64,000 nucleotides of DNA from Glutamicibacter creatinolyticus (GCF_006094275.1 NZ_CP034412.1:1302001-1366000), one strand, 5' to 3'. Shown: positions 7,784 to 18,028, counted from the stretch's first letter. Numbers and translations are program-made. The notes: generated from the sequence alone by a model not told the origin.

Positions 7784-9280
7784 TTAAATCGAAGGGTACG
7801 GTCCCGGACGGCCAAACAGGAATCCCTGAAGGCAGTGGGCTCCCAGGGTGCGCAGCACGGCGGCTTCGGCCTCTGTTTCCACACCCTCCACGATGCACTC
7901 CAAGCCACACGCCACCGCCAGGTCCAACACGGCCTGCATGACGGCCCGCTGCTTGGGGTCGCTGTCCACTCCAATGGTGATGGAACGGTCGACTTTCACT
8001 CCGGCCACCGGCAATTTGCTGAGATAGCCGAAGGACGAATAGCCCGCACCGAAGTCATCAATGAAGACCCGAACCCCCAACTCTCGAAGGGCCCGCAGTG
8101 AATACAGCTCCGGGCGATCCCCGGAGATGTAACGTTCCTCGGTCACCTCGATGACCAGGCACTCGGGCGGGATCTCGTGTTCACGCAACTTTTGGGTGAC
8201 CTTGTCGGAGAAGGCCAGATCCATCAGCTCCGACGGGGTCACGTTGACTTGGACGCGGAAGTCCTCGGAGACCCGCTGCCCTCGCCGCCACTGTCCCAGG
8301 TCGGCCAGGGCGCAATCCAGCAGCCGGGTGGTGAGCTGGCTGAGCAAGCCTGATTCGGCCGCCAGCGGCAGGAAGTCCGCCGGGGAGAGCTCGCCCAATT
8401 CGGGGTGTTCCCACCGGGCCAGGGCCTCGACCCCGACTTCGGCGCCGTCCTCCACCGAGATCACCGTTTGGTAGGCCGGGTGGATTTGCCCGCTGGCCAG
8501 GGCCGTGCGCAGCTCCGTGCTCAGCAAGGCCTTGCGGTGCCGTTCGTAGAGCATGAAGTCCTCGAACTGCTGGACCTTTTCCTTCGGGTCCCGTTTGGCG
8601 ACGTACATGGCGGTGTCAGCGCACTCCAGCCATTGTTCCGCGGTGAGTGATTCGTGGCCCACGCAGAACCCGATGCTGCCGCCCGGAGTGATGTTTGCCG
8701 GGCCGACTTCCACCGGTTCACGCAGTACCTGAAGCAGGCGCTGACCCATCGTCTTGGCTGCCGAGGCATCCACGCGGGCCAGGATGGCGAATTCGTCTCC
8801 ACCCAGCCGGGTCGCCAAATCTCCCGGACGCACGCTCTGACGCAGCCGGGTTGCCACTTCCTGCAGCACCCGGTCTCCGGCGTTGTGTCCGTGGATGTCG
8901 TTGATGGGCTTGAAGTCATCCAGGTCAATCAGGAACAACGTGCTGACCGGTTCGGCGCGATGTGCCGCATCCAGCTGTGAGGCGAGTTCGCGCATCAGGG
9001 CGGCCCGGTTGGCCAGGGACGTGAGCGGATCGGTGTAGGCCAGCACCTCCATTTTGTCCCTCGCGGACTCCAGCAGGTGGGTCCGCTGGCGCACCCGCTG
9101 CTCCAGCTCCTCATAGGTGCCCGAGAGGCGATTGGCCATGGCCTTGATCCCCACCATGATCGCGTCGATGTCATCACGCTGTTGGCTGGGCCGCAGGGAG
9201 ACAGCGAAGTCTCCACCGGCAATTTTCAGGATCGAGTCAACGATGTCCTGGATCCGCGGATCCATTTCGGCGTGCGTCAC
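7784..9280 (-). CDS. GGDEF-EAL cyclic-di-GMP turnover protein
   Basis: The 498-residue cytoplasmic protein has a HAMP-like helical region (about residues 5-65), then a diguanylate cyclase domain with intact RLGGDEFAIL and a phosphodiesterase domain with intact VEALARW, DDFGAGYSS and VEGVETEAE. Both halves look catalytically competent, so it may synthesise and degrade cyclic-di-GMP, or one activity may dominate. The GTG at 9280 is chosen because it overlaps the stop of the upstream TPR-like gene as GTGA and has GGAAAGGA in front. No membrane segment is present. The neighbouring synthase and hydrolase are candidate targets of the signal. Confidence 0.85.
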   Translation of the reverse strand: MTHAEMDPRIQDIVDSILKIAGGDFAVSLRPSQQRDDIDAIMVGIKAMANRLSGTYEELEQRVRQRTHLLESARDKMEVLAYTDPLTSLANRAALMRELASQLDAAHRAEPVSTLFLIDLDDFKPINDIHGHNAGDRVLQEVATRLRQSVRPGDLATRLGGDEFAILARVDASAAKTMGQRLLQVLREPVEVGPANITPGGSIGFCVGHESLTAEQWLECADTAMYVAKRDPKEKVQQFEDFMLYERHRKALLSTELRTALASGQIHPAYQTVISVEDGAEVGVEALARWEHPELGELSPADFLPLAAESGLLSQLTTRLLDCALADLGQWRRGQRVSEDFRVQVNVTPSELMDLAFSDKVTQKLREHEIPPECLVIEVTEERYISGDRPELYSLRALRELGVRVFIDDFGAGYSSFGYLSKLPVAGVKVDRSITIGVDSDPKQRAVMQAVLDLAVACGLECIVEGVETEAEAAVLRTLGAHCLQGFLFGRPGPYPSI

Positions 9281-10254
9281 GAACCGTCCTTTCCAGCCTG
9301 CTGCGCCTGGTGGCGTTTGTGCTGCGCTGCCTTCGGCTCCCCGGCCTGCTCCAGCAGCTGCGCCCACCAGGAGAAAAGGGGAACCAAATGCTCAGGTGCA
9401 CCACTATAACGGGATGTGAAATCCTCCAGAATGGCCATGGCGCGGGCAGGGTCGCTCTGGACCGCGGCGGCGCGAGAACGTGTCAGACACAGGCCGGCGT
9501 GGTCCAGGTCGCCGGCCTCGATGAGTCCAAAGGCCAGCTCGGCCCGCTGCAGGCAATCCTGGACTTGTTCGTTTAGGATCCCGGCCTGAAGTCGTAGTTC
9601 GGCGGTGGCCCGGTTGAAGCGCGCCCAGAGGACCATGTCCTGGGCCGGGACCAATAGTTCCGCGGCGCGCTGGTGGTAGTGCACTCCCAAATCCGGTTCG
9701 CAGACCATGAAGGCCAGGTTGCCCAGCGTCCAATACGCCTTGCCCTGCTCCTGTCCGTCGGCAACAAGATGCAGCGAGCCTGCCAGGTGCTGGTGCAGTT
9801 GCCATGCTTCATCTGGGTGCCCGGCTTCTACCAGTGCGGCCAACAGCACCTGGTAGAGCTGGACCCGTACCGGAGACTGATCGTCCAGTTCACGCACCAG
9901 GCATTGGGCCTGGCGAGCAAGGGACAGTGCGTTGGCGTCATCACCCACGCAGCGCCGTGCGGTTGATTGGGCCAGCAGCGCCTTGATGGTCAGGTCGGTG
10001 CGGTTCAGCTGCCCGGCGGTTTGTTTCATCTGATCCGCTACCCGGCACATCAGTTCGTAGTCATCCACGGCGTGGGCGGCCGAACACAGGGCCTCCTGCA
10101 CCAGCCAATAACTTGACGCTTCGGTCTTCGGATCTAATTGGGCCAGTACCTGGGGGCCTTGGAGGGTGACCTTCTCATGTTCGCCATCGCGTGCGGCACG
10201 CAGTACCTCGGCGACCTTTAGTTGGGCGGCTGAGCCGTGACGAAAATGATCCAC
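9277..10254 (-). CDS. TPR-like helical repeat protein
   Basis: The 325-residue protein is built from helix pairs with TPR-like spacing (for example KAYWTLGNLAFMVCEPDLGVHYHQRAAELL) and has no signal peptide or enzyme motif. It is the first gene of a two-gene operon and overlaps the GGDEF-EAL gene by four bases. Such proteins often act as sensors or scaffolds, so it may control the cyclic-di-GMP enzyme. This partner role is inferred from coupling alone. Confidence 0.6.
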   Translation of the reverse strand: MDHFRHGSAAQLKVAEVLRAARDGEHEKVTLQGPQVLAQLDPKTEASSYWLVQEALCSAAHAVDDYELMCRVADQMKQTAGQLNRTDLTIKALLAQSTARRCVGDDANALSLARQAQCLVRELDDQSPVRVQLYQVLLAALVEAGHPDEAWQLHQHLAGSLHLVADGQEQGKAYWTLGNLAFMVCEPDLGVHYHQRAAELLVPAQDMVLWARFNRATAELRLQAGILNEQVQDCLQRAELAFGLIEAGDLDHAGLCLTRSRAAAVQSDPARAMAILEDFTSRYSGAPEHLVPLFSWWAQLLEQAGEPKAAQHKRHQAQQAGKDGS

Positions 10255-10394
10255 TGCATCAGTATCGCATCAGATGCGTTTAATTGTGCAGATTCCTTGT
10301 TCTCATTCTCAGGCTTCACTAGGCTTTACCTTGGCTCGTTGCGCTTCGGCAGGAGCCGCGGCACGAGCCGCGCATTTCGAGAAGGGTACTGCCC

Positions 10395-10556
10395 GTGAAG
10401 AACGTCAAGAAACTCATCGCACTGGCCGCCGCGGCCATGGCCCTGGTGGTCGGTGTCAGCGTCAGTTCCGCCTCCCAGGGGGATACCACCGCCGGTGGTC
10501 TGTGGCCGTACAGCCACGGGATCAGCACCCCGGCAGGCGGCCTCTGGCCCTACTAA
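10395..10556 (+). CDS. 53-residue secreted peptide with repeated AGGLWPY motif
   Basis: GTG 10395 follows GAGAAGGG by a normal distance. The product has a lysine-rich start (MKNVKKLIAL), a hydrophobic core and a likely signal peptidase site after SVSSAS. The mature part is only about 26 residues, holds AGGLWPY twice and ends on the second copy. That two-fold motif at a free C-terminus suggests a processed extracellular peptide such as a signal or a cell-surface ligand. It is divergent from the TPR-like gene. No named family is recognised. Confidence 0.6.
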   Translation: MKNVKKLIALAAAAMALVVGVSVSSASQGDTTAGGLWPYSHGISTPAGGLWPY

Positions 10557-10619
10557 TAACGACGACGGTAGATACTGCGGAATACGCCATATTCCGATGG
10601 ATCGCCGACCAACTGTCGA

Positions 10620-10657
10620 CCGGCCGCTGAGTTCCAACCCCGGAACTTGGCGGCCGG
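10620..10657 (+). terminator. Long two-part hairpin after the small peptide gene
   Basis: CCGGCCGC (10620-10627) pairs with GCGGCCGG (10650-10657). Inside it AGTTCC (10630-10635) pairs with GGAACT (10642-10647), separated by a symmetric TG/TG bubble. No T-run follows. Confidence 0.5.
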
Positions 10658-10788
10658 TGCCGGTTTGGAGCCAAATACCATCGCACGCCTAACGAGTCAG
10701 CAGGTGTTGCATAAGACTTGCCGGGGGTTAGTCGGCGAGAGAAAGTAAAAAAGTGGGCTGGGACCCGAGGTTGTGTATGAGCGGATAC

Positions 10789-10836
10789 GCAAAACTCCCT
10801 GCTCCTCGGGATCACCGGCGGGTCAGGGAGTTTTGC
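10789..10836 (-). terminator. 12-bp hairpin before the 10914 gene end
   Basis: GCAAAACTCCCT (10789-10800) pairs perfectly with AGGGAGTTTTGC (10825-10836) across a 24-base loop. It lies downstream of the minus-strand gene ending at 10914. Confidence 0.5.
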
Positions 10837-10913
10837 AGGAAAGTAGGGGAGCCGATGGCAGGTGTTGATTCACCGCCGCCGACTTTTCTTTGGCTGAGTG
10901 ATGAGCCGGTGGG

Positions 10914-11375
10914 TTACACGAAGTTCTCGGTGCCCTCGATGGTGTTCATGAAATGGTGCATGAACTCGGCGAAGTCCGCCGCGTCCGATTCCTGATCCAA
11001 CTCCACGCTCTGCACCACGGCATCATCCAGATGCAGGTCCACGTTCGGGTGTGCATCCACATTGAAGCGGAACACCCGGCCGGTGGAGGTGGCGATCTCA
11101 TAGCCTCCGTCATTGACCAGCGCGAGCTGGTTGACGTTCGTGTTGTTGATCGTGATCGCGTCCTCGGCGGCCCTCAGGTCTGCCGGATCGATGGGGGCGA
11201 GCACCAATTCTGCCGGTTGGCGCCGATACCCGATGACCTTCAATCCGCCGCTGCCGGCCAGTCCCACCGCCGCGACCAGGTTGTAGCTGGCGAAGTTGGG
11301 GATCTGTGCATCAAACGCCTCATGCAGCAGGCGCTTGACGGTGTCGGTCGGATTCTCGTCTGGGCGTGTGTCCAT
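10914..11375 (-). CDS. Conserved-looking hypothetical protein, 153 residues
   Basis: The protein begins MDTRPDENPTDTVKRLLHEA and has an acidic C-terminal half (AADFAEFMHHFMNTIEG). There is no signal peptide, membrane segment or recognised motif. The mix of beta-prone (LKVIGYRRQPAELVLAP) and helical parts suggests a compact soluble alpha/beta protein. It is monocistronic and divergent from ilvD, with about 117 bases between starts. No function can be given. Confidence 0.55.
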   Translation of the reverse strand: MDTRPDENPTDTVKRLLHEAFDAQIPNFASYNLVAAVGLAGSGGLKVIGYRRQPAELVLAPIDPADLRAAEDAITINNTNVNQLALVNDGGYEIATSTGRVFRFNVDAHPNVDLHLDDAVVQSVELDQESDAADFAEFMHHFMNTIEGTENFV

Positions 11376-11454
11376 GACTCACACTCTACTAAGAATGCTG
11401 AACAAAATGATCAATGAGCGCTTTTGGCGAAATGTGTCATTGTCGCGTCACGGG

Positions 11455-11485
11455 TTGTCCAATTGGTCATATTGACTTCTAGAAT
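11455..11485 (+). promoter_or_regulatory. Candidate promoter for a leaderless ilvD transcript
   Basis: TAGAAT at 11480-11485 is a good -10 box and ends seven bases before the ATG at 11493, so the transcript may begin at or next to the start codon. TTGTCC at 11455-11460 is a possible -35 with a long 19-base spacer. No ribosome binding site precedes the ATG, which agrees with leaderless translation. Confidence 0.4.
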
Positions 11486-11492
11486 CTTTTTC

Positions 11493-13196
11493 ATGAGCCA
11501 GGAAACGACCCCAGATATCAAACCACGCTCCCGCGCGGTGACCGATGGTATCCATGCCGCTCCCGCCCGGGGCATGCTCCGCGCCGTGGGCATGGGTGAT
11601 GAGGACTTTGCCAAGCCCCAGATCGGTATCGCCAGCTCGTGGAACGAAATTACCCCGTGCAACCTTTCGCTGAACCGTTTGGCCCAGGGTGCCAAGGAAG
11701 GCGTTCACGCCGGTGGCGGCTTCCCGATGCAGTTCGGCACCATCTCCGTCTCGGACGGCATCTCCATGGGACACGAGGGAATGCACTTCTCGCTGGTCTC
11801 TCGCGAAGTGATCGCCGACTCGGTGGAAACCGTGATGATGGCCGAGCGCCTCGACGGCTCGGTCCTGCTGGCCGGTTGTGACAAGTCGCTGCCCGGCATG
11901 CTGATGGCCGCGGCCCGCCTGAACCTGGCTTCCGTATTCCTTTACGCCGGCTCCATCATGCCCGGTTGGGTGAAGCTGGAAGACGGCACGGAGAAGGACG
12001 TTACCCTGATTGACGCGTTCGAGGCCGTTGGCGCCTGCGCGGCAGGGAAGATGAGCGAAAAGGACCTGGACGCCATCGAACGGGCCATCTGCCCGGGCGA
12101 AGGCGCGTGCGGCGGCATGTACACCGCCAACACCATGGCCTCCATCGGTGAGGCCCTGGGCATGTCCCTGCCCGGTTCCGCCGCCCCGCCGTCGGCGGAC
12201 CGCCGCCGCGATATGTTCGCCCACCGCTCCGGTGAGGCCGTCGTGGAGATGCTGCGCAAGGGCATCCGCGCCCGCGACATCCTGACCAAGGAGGCCTTCG
12301 AGAACGCGATCGCCGTGACCATGGCGTTCGGCGGCTCCACCAACGCGGTGCTGCACCTGCTGGCCATCGCCCGCGAGGCCGAAGTGGATCTGACCCTGGA
12401 TGACTTCAACCGGATCGGTGACAAGGTTCCGCACCTGGCCGACCTGAAGCCCTTCGGCCGCTACGTGATGAACGACCTGGACCGCATCGGTGGTGTCCCG
12501 GTGGTCATGAAGGCGCTGTTGGATGCCGGGCTGCTGCACGGGGACTGCCTGACCGTCACCGGCAAGACCGTGGCCGAGAACCTGGCTCACATCGCCCCGC
12601 CGGATCCGGACGGCAAGATCCTGCGCGCCATGGACAACCCGATCCACAAGACCGGTGGGGTGACCATCCTGCACGGTTCGCTGGCTCCCGAGGGTGCGGT
12701 GGTGAAGTCCGCCGGTTTCGACGCCGACGTCTTCGAGGGCACCGCCCGCGTCTTCGAACGCGAACAGGGCGCCCTGGACGCCCTGGACAAGGGTGAGCTG
12801 AAGGCCGGGGATGTGGTGGTCATCCGCTATGAGGGCCCCAAGGGCGGACCAGGCATGCGCGAGATGCTGGCCATCACCGGCGCCATCAAGGGCGCCGGGC
12901 TGGGCAAGGACGTGCTGCTGTTGACCGATGGGCGCTTCTCCGGGGGCACCACCGGGCTGTGCATCGGCCACGTGGCCCCCGAGGCCGTGGACGGCGGACC
13001 GATTGCGTTCGTCGAGGACGGGGACAAGATCCGCGTGGACATCGAGGCCCGCAGCTTCGACCTGCTGGTGGATCCGCAGGAGCTTGAGGCCCGCAAGGTC
13101 GGCTGGGAGCCGCTGCCGGCCAAGTTCACCACCGGTGTGCTGGCCAAGTACGCCAAGCTGGTCAACTCGGCCTCCACCGGCGCATTCTGCGGCTGA
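11493..13196 (+). CDS. ilvD: Dihydroxy-acid dehydratase
   Basis: The 567-residue enzyme dehydrates 2,3-dihydroxy acids to 2-oxo acids in valine and isoleucine synthesis. Signature stretches are present: [31 protein letters not shown] and [19 protein letters not shown]. The cysteines in the CDK and GACGG motifs fit Fe-S ligands. ATG 11493 ([16 protein letters not shown]) agrees with the usual IlvD N-terminus, and the longer frame upstream is AT-rich and unlikely to be translated. A strong terminator follows, so ilvD is separate from ilvBNC. Confidence 0.95.
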   Translation: MSQETTPDIKPRSRAVTDGIHAAPARGMLRAVGMGDEDFAKPQIGIASSWNEITPCNLSLNRLAQGAKEGVHAGGGFPMQFGTISVSDGISMGHEGMHFSLVSREVIADSVETVMMAERLDGSVLLAGCDKSLPGMLMAAARLNLASVFLYAGSIMPGWVKLEDGTEKDVTLIDAFEAVGACAAGKMSEKDLDAIERAICPGEGACGGMYTANTMASIGEALGMSLPGSAAPPSADRRRDMFAHRSGEAVVEMLRKGIRARDILTKEAFENAIAVTMAFGGSTNAVLHLLAIAREAEVDLTLDDFNRIGDKVPHLADLKPFGRYVMNDLDRIGGVPVVMKALLDAGLLHGDCLTVTGKTVAENLAHIAPPDPDGKILRAMDNPIHKTGGVTILHGSLAPEGAVVKSAGFDADVFEGTARVFEREQGALDALDKGELKAGDVVVIRYEGPKGGPGMREMLAITGAIKGAGLGKDVLLLTDGRFSGGTTGLCIGHVAPEAVDGGPIAFVEDGDKIRVDIEARSFDLLVDPQELEARKVGWEPLPAKFTTGVLAKYAKLVNSASTGAFCG

Positions 13197-13213
13197 AACA
13201 CTTCGGTGTGAAG

Positions 13214-13246
13214 CGGTGGGTGGACACCCGCAGTGTCCACCCACCG
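13214..13246 (+). terminator. ilvD terminator
   Basis: A perfect 13-bp stem (13214-13226 with 13234-13246, arm CGGTGGGTGGACA) encloses a 7-base loop just after the ilvD stop. There is no long T-run. Confidence 0.7.
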
Positions 13247-13266
13247 AACATCCGTCTCATATCTTG

Positions 13267-13292
13267 AGATCAACGGAGAGCCGTGTTGATCT
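13267..13292. promoter_or_regulatory. Inverted repeat upstream of the ilv leader
   Basis: AGATCAAC (13267-13274) and GTTGATCT (13285-13292) form an 8-bp inverted repeat with a 10-base centre, about 30 bases before the leader peptide ATG. Its position suits an operator for the ilvBNC promoter. The promoter hexamers themselves are not clear. Confidence 0.35.
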
Positions 13293-13320
13293 TTCAGATG
13301 AGTTGGACAAAACTGGGTAT

Positions 13321-13368
13321 ATGCAAACAACCACCAGTGTTCTACTAGTTATCAGGCGCGGAGCCTGA
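13321..13368 (+). CDS. ilvL: ilvBNC attenuator leader peptide
   Basis: A 15-codon ORF reads MQTTTSVLLVIRRGA and has a run of five branched-chain codons (Val-Leu-Leu-Val-Ile). It lies just upstream of mutually exclusive hairpins and a T-rich terminator before ilvB. This is the classic arrangement for ribosome-mediated attenuation by branched-chain amino acids, known for ilvBNC in Corynebacterium glutamicum. Stalling on the regulatory codons would favour read-through into ilvB. Confidence 0.8.
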   Translation: MQTTTSVLLVIRRGA

Positions 13369-13373
13369 AACTT

Positions 13374-13392
13374 GATCTGTCCTAGACAGATC
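13374..13392 (+). promoter_or_regulatory. Pause hairpin in the ilv leader
   Basis: GATCTGTC (13374-13381) pairs exactly with GACAGATC (13385-13392) around the loop CTA, six bases after the leader peptide stop. A ribosome stalled on the Val/Leu/Ile codons would influence whether this hairpin forms. Confidence 0.65.
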
Positions 13393-13409
13393 ACCTGGTG
13401 ACGCGCACA

Positions 13410-13450
13410 GCCCCCTTTCGTCAGTTGCTGACGGCCGCGGGGCGTTTTTT
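13410..13450 (+). terminator. ilvBNC attenuator terminator
   Basis: GCCCC (13410-13414) pairs with GGGGC (13439-13443). Inside, CGTCAG (13419-13424) pairs with CTGACG (13428-13433). A run of six T follows at 13445-13450. TGACG upstream (about 13400-13404) can pair with CGTCA at 13419-13423 and would break this terminator, giving a plausible antiterminator. Confidence 0.75.
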
Positions 13451-13486
13451 ATGCGCAGATGAAGAGATAGATCAGGAAGGATCCCG

Positions 13487-15367
13487 ATGAGCAACGGAAA
13501 ACCTGCCAATCCGGCTACGGTTGCCAAGTCATTGAACCGCAGCAAGGATGCCACCGCTGTCTCTTCCGTCGTGGAGGCTTCGAACCCGGTCCAGGGTCCG
13601 AACAACATTGTCGCTCCCACGCAGATGACGGGCTCACAAGCCATCGTCCGTTCATTGGAAGAACTGGGCGTCAAGGACGTCTTCGGATTACCCGGTGGGG
13701 CCATCCTTCCCACCTATGATCCGCTCATGGACTCAACCAAGCTCAACCACATCTTGGTCCGCCATGAACAGGGTGCCGGCCATGCCGCACAGGGTTACGC
13801 CATGGTCACCGGGGAAGTGGGCGTATGCATCGCCACCTCCGGCCCGGGCGCAACCAACCTCGTCACCGCACTGGCCGATGCCAACATGGACTCGGTCCCG
13901 ATGGTGGCAATCACCGGACAGGTGAACAGCGCCTTCATTGGCTCTGACGCGTTCCAGGAAGCCGACATTGTCGGCATCACGATGCCCATCACCAAGCACG
14001 CCTTCTTGGTGACCAAGGCCGAGGACATCCCGCAGGTGCTGGCCAGCGCCTTCTACCTGGCCCAGAGCGGACGCCCGGGCCCGGTGCTGGTGGACATCAC
14101 CAAGGACGCGCAGACCGCGCAGACCGAGTTCTCCTGGCCGCCCAAGATCGACCTGCCCGGCTACCGGGTGGTCACCAAGGGCCACAACAAGCAGCTGCGC
14201 GAGGCCGCCAAGCTGATCGCCGCGGCCACCCGTCCGGTGCTCTACGTGGGCGGCGGGGTCATCAAGGCCGACGCCCACCAGGAACTGAAGGAATTCGCCG
14301 AGTACATCGGTGCCCCGGTGGTCACCACCCTGACCGCCCGCGGCGCCTTCCCGGACTCGCATGAACAGCATGTGGGCATGCCCGGCATGCACGGGGCCGT
14401 TTCGGCGGTCACCGCGCTGCAGCAGTCCGACCTGCTGATCACCCTGGGTGCGCGCTTCGATGACCGGGTCACCGGGGTGCTGCACACCTTCGCCCCGTAC
14501 GCGAAGGTGATCCACGCCGACATCGATCCGGCCGAGATCTCCAAGAACCGCACCGCGGACGTGCCGATTGTCGGTTCGCTGGATGAGATCATCCCGCAGC
14601 TGCATGCCGCTTGCCGCACCCGGTTTGAGACCGACCCGCAGCAGGACTTGAAGCCCTGGTGGGATCTGCTCAACCGCCTGCGCGACACCTACCCGATCGG
14701 CTGGACCGAAACCCATGACGGGCTCACCGCCCCGCAAAAGGTCATCGAACGCATCGGGGCCCTGACCGGCCCGGAGGGCGTGTTCGTGGCCGGGGTGGGT
14801 CAGCACCAGATGTGGGCCGCCCAGTTCGTGAAGTACGAGCGCCCGCGCTCCTGGCTGAACTCGGCCGGCCTGGGCACCATGGGCTACTCGGTGCCCGCCG
14901 CCATGGGCGCCAAGGTGGCCCAGCCCGAGCGCGTGGTCTGGGCGATTGACGGGGACGGCTGCTTCCAGATGACCAACCAGGAGCTGGCCACCTGCATGAT
15001 CAACCAGATCCCGATCAAGGTCGCGGTGATCAACAACTCCTCGCTGGGCATGGTCCGCCAGTGGCAGACCCTGTTCTACGATGCGCGGTACTCGAACACC
15101 GACTTGAACACCGGCCACGGCACCGCCCGGATCCCGGACTTCGTGAAGCTGGCGGACGCCTACGGCTGCGTGGGGCTGCGCTGCGAACGCGATGAGGACA
15201 TTGACGCGACCATCCAGAAGGCGTTGGAAATCAATGACCGCCCGGTGGTCATCGACTTTGTGGTCTCCGCCGACTCCATGGTCTGGCCGATGGTGCCGTC
15301 CGGGGTCAGCAACGACCAGATCCAGATTGCCCGGGGCATGACCCCGGAATGGGAAGAGGAGGACTAG
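13487..15367 (+). CDS. ilvB: Acetolactate synthase, large catalytic subunit
   Basis: The 626-residue thiamine-diphosphate enzyme condenses pyruvate with pyruvate or 2-oxobutyrate, the first common step of branched-chain amino acid synthesis. Motifs include [13 protein letters not shown] with the cofactor-activating Glu, [17 protein letters not shown], and the ThDP/Mg site [15 protein letters not shown] 50-residue N-terminal extension precedes the core, common in actinobacteria. ATG 13487 follows AGGAAGGATCCCG. It is the first structural gene after the attenuator and is followed five bases later by ilvN. Confidence 0.95.
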   Translation: MSNGKPANPATVAKSLNRSKDATAVSSVVEASNPVQGPNNIVAPTQMTGSQAIVRSLEELGVKDVFGLPGGAILPTYDPLMDSTKLNHILVRHEQGAGHAAQGYAMVTGEVGVCIATSGPGATNLVTALADANMDSVPMVAITGQVNSAFIGSDAFQEADIVGITMPITKHAFLVTKAEDIPQVLASAFYLAQSGRPGPVLVDITKDAQTAQTEFSWPPKIDLPGYRVVTKGHNKQLREAAKLIAAATRPVLYVGGGVIKADAHQELKEFAEYIGAPVVTTLTARGAFPDSHEQHVGMPGMHGAVSAVTALQQSDLLITLGARFDDRVTGVLHTFAPYAKVIHADIDPAEISKNRTADVPIVGSLDEIIPQLHAACRTRFETDPQQDLKPWWDLLNRLRDTYPIGWTETHDGLTAPQKVIERIGALTGPEGVFVAGVGQHQMWAAQFVKYERPRSWLNSAGLGTMGYSVPAAMGAKVAQPERVVWAIDGDGCFQMTNQELATCMINQIPIKVAVINNSSLGMVRQWQTLFYDARYSNTDLNTGHGTARIPDFVKLADAYGCVGLRCERDEDIDATIQKALEINDRPVVIDFVVSADSMVWPMVPSGVSNDQIQIARGMTPEWEEED

Positions 15368-15372
15368 GAAAG

Positions 15373-15891
15373 ATGGCAAAGCATACGCTGTCGGTGCTGG
15401 TCGAGGACGTCCCCGGTGTGCTGACCAGGGTCGCCGGACTCTTCGCCCGCCGTGCCTTCAACATCCACTCGCTGGCCGTGGGACCCACGGAAATCGAGGG
15501 AATCAGCCGCATCACCGTGGTGGTCGACGCCGAGGGGGACTCCCTGGAGCAGGTGACCAAGCAGCTGAACAAGCTGATCAACGTCATCAAGATCGTTGAG
15601 CTGCTGCCCGAGGCCTCGGTGCAGCGCGACCACATCATGGTCAAGGTGCGCGCCGACGCCGCAACCCGGCTGCAGGTCACCCAGGCCGCGGAACTCTTCC
15701 GCGCCTCGGTCATCGATGTGGGACCCGAGTCCCTGGTCATCGAGGCCACCGGCAACGCCTCGAAGATCGAGGCCCTGCTGGCGGTGCTCGAACCATTCGG
15801 GATCCGCGAAATCGTGCAGGCCGGCACGCTGGCCGTGGGCCGCGGCGCCAAGTCGATGAGCGACCGGGCCCTGAAGTCCCTGAGCGCCTAG
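15373..15891 (+). CDS. ilvN: Acetolactate synthase, small regulatory subunit
   Basis: The 172-residue protein opens with an ACT domain (LSVLVEDVPGVLTRVAGLF) and has the second half typical of IlvN (about residues 85-165). It stimulates IlvB and carries the valine feedback site. ATG 15373 follows AGGAAAG, with a five-base gap after the ilvB stop, so the pair is co-translated. The longer frame beginning upstream inside ilvB is not needed. Confidence 0.93.
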   Translation: MAKHTLSVLVEDVPGVLTRVAGLFARRAFNIHSLAVGPTEIEGISRITVVVDAEGDSLEQVTKQLNKLINVIKIVELLPEASVQRDHIMVKVRADAATRLQVTQAAELFRASVIDVGPESLVIEATGNASKIEALLAVLEPFGIREIVQAGTLAVGRGAKSMSDRALKSLSA

Positions 15892-15983
15892 CGACGGCAC
15901 CGCACACCACAGAACAACAACATTGAACACCCCTCGGTGGGGCAGCCCTAGGTAGGCCGAACACCGTGGAACCAAGCTTCTGA

Positions 15984-17036
<1,053 letters not shown>

Positions 17037-17060
17037 GCGCGGCACCGCCGCCTAGGCAGC

Positions 17061-17114
17061 AGCGCCTGTGGCGCAGTGAGGGGAGCTCATCCCCAAGACT
17101 GCGCCGCAGGCGCT
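17061..17114 (+). terminator. ilvBNC operon terminator
   Basis: A 17-base arm (17061-17077) pairs with 17098-17114 with one mismatch, enclosing a smaller GGGG/CCCC hairpin. A short TTTG follows. It also separates the operon from the convergent LysR gene. Confidence 0.75.
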
Positions 17115-17132
17115 TTGTCGTGTTCGGGGTTT

Positions 17133-18028
17133 TCAGGACTGCGCGCGGGCAATGTCCCCCAGCTGCGCGGCCAGGCCGTTCAACCGGCGCGGCCCACCCC
17201 ATACGGCGCTCAGCGGCCGGGCCACCCCCTGGCCCTGGAACGGGACGCTGAGCAGCTCCCCGCTGGCCAACTGGGCGTGTACCGCCAACTCGCTAGACGC
17301 CGCGGGTCCGGCCCCCGAGGCCGCGGCCACCCGCACGGCCGAATTGCTGGAGAGCACCTGGGCCGGTTCCGCCAGCGGCCAACCGGCCAAGAGTTCGGTC
17401 AGGGCCTCGCGGGTCCCGGAACCGGATTCACGCAGCACCAGCGGTGTCGCGGCCAGCTCCGCCAGGCTCACCGGCGTGCTGCGCTCGGCCCACGGGTGGT
17501 GGGGGCCGACCACGATCCGCAAGGCGTCCTGCTGCACGAGCAGCGTGTTCAGCTGCTGGGGCAGGTGCGGTGTCTCCACGAAACCCAACTGCAGCGCACC
17601 TTGCTGGACCTGTTGCAGGATTTCCTCCGAGTTGCCCACCTTCACGTCCACGCGTACCCGCGGAACGAGCGTGCGCAATCGTGAGAGCCAGGCGGGCAGC
17701 AGGGTTTCGGCGATGGTCATGCTCGCTCCCACCCGCAGTTCCTCCACCTGGCGACCAACGCCGCTCTGCTCCCAGGCGCTGAAGCGTTGGGCGGCATCCA
17801 GCAGGATGCGTGCCTGTTCGGCCAGCTGGACCCCGACTTCGGTGGGCGCCGAACCGCGTCGGGTGCGGTGCAGCAGGGACGTCTTGAGCCTTGATTCCAA
17901 AAGGGCCACGGCCCGGCTGGCATTGGGTTGGGCCATCCCACCTTCCGGGCCCCGGCGCCGAGGCTGCCGGAATCCACCACGGCCACGAAGAGTTCCAGGA
18001 CATCCAAATCGGGCCAAGAATGACTCAT
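17133..18028 (-). pseudogene. LysR-type regulator with an internal frameshift
   Basis: The first 31 codons from ATG 18028 (MSHSWPDLDVLELFVAVVDS) give the start of a LysR winged helix-turn-helix. The rest (MAQPNASRAVALLESRL onward, through a full co-inducer domain ending ARAQS) lies in another frame. The break is at about 17934-17940, where one base is missing between KVG and MAQPN. Either the gene is inactive or the base is an assembly error. Divergence from a YeiH-type transporter recalls the yeiE-yeiH pairing of enterobacteria, so it would be expected to control that transporter. Confidence 0.75.

Larger units (their letters stand above)
10557..10913. other. Intergenic region with two strong hairpins
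   Basis: No gene is seen. The region carries two long inverted repeats, listed separately, that probably end transcription of the small peptide gene (plus) and of the unknown gene at 10914 (minus). Confidence 0.5.

Noticed and set aside
11448-13244. 598-residue open frame on the minus strand
   Set aside because: It is the antisense shadow of ilvD, runs into the ilvD terminator and has no recognisable protein features.
13733-15379. 548-residue open frame on the minus strand
   Set aside because: It is the antisense shadow of ilvB. The conserved protein is clearly on the plus strand.
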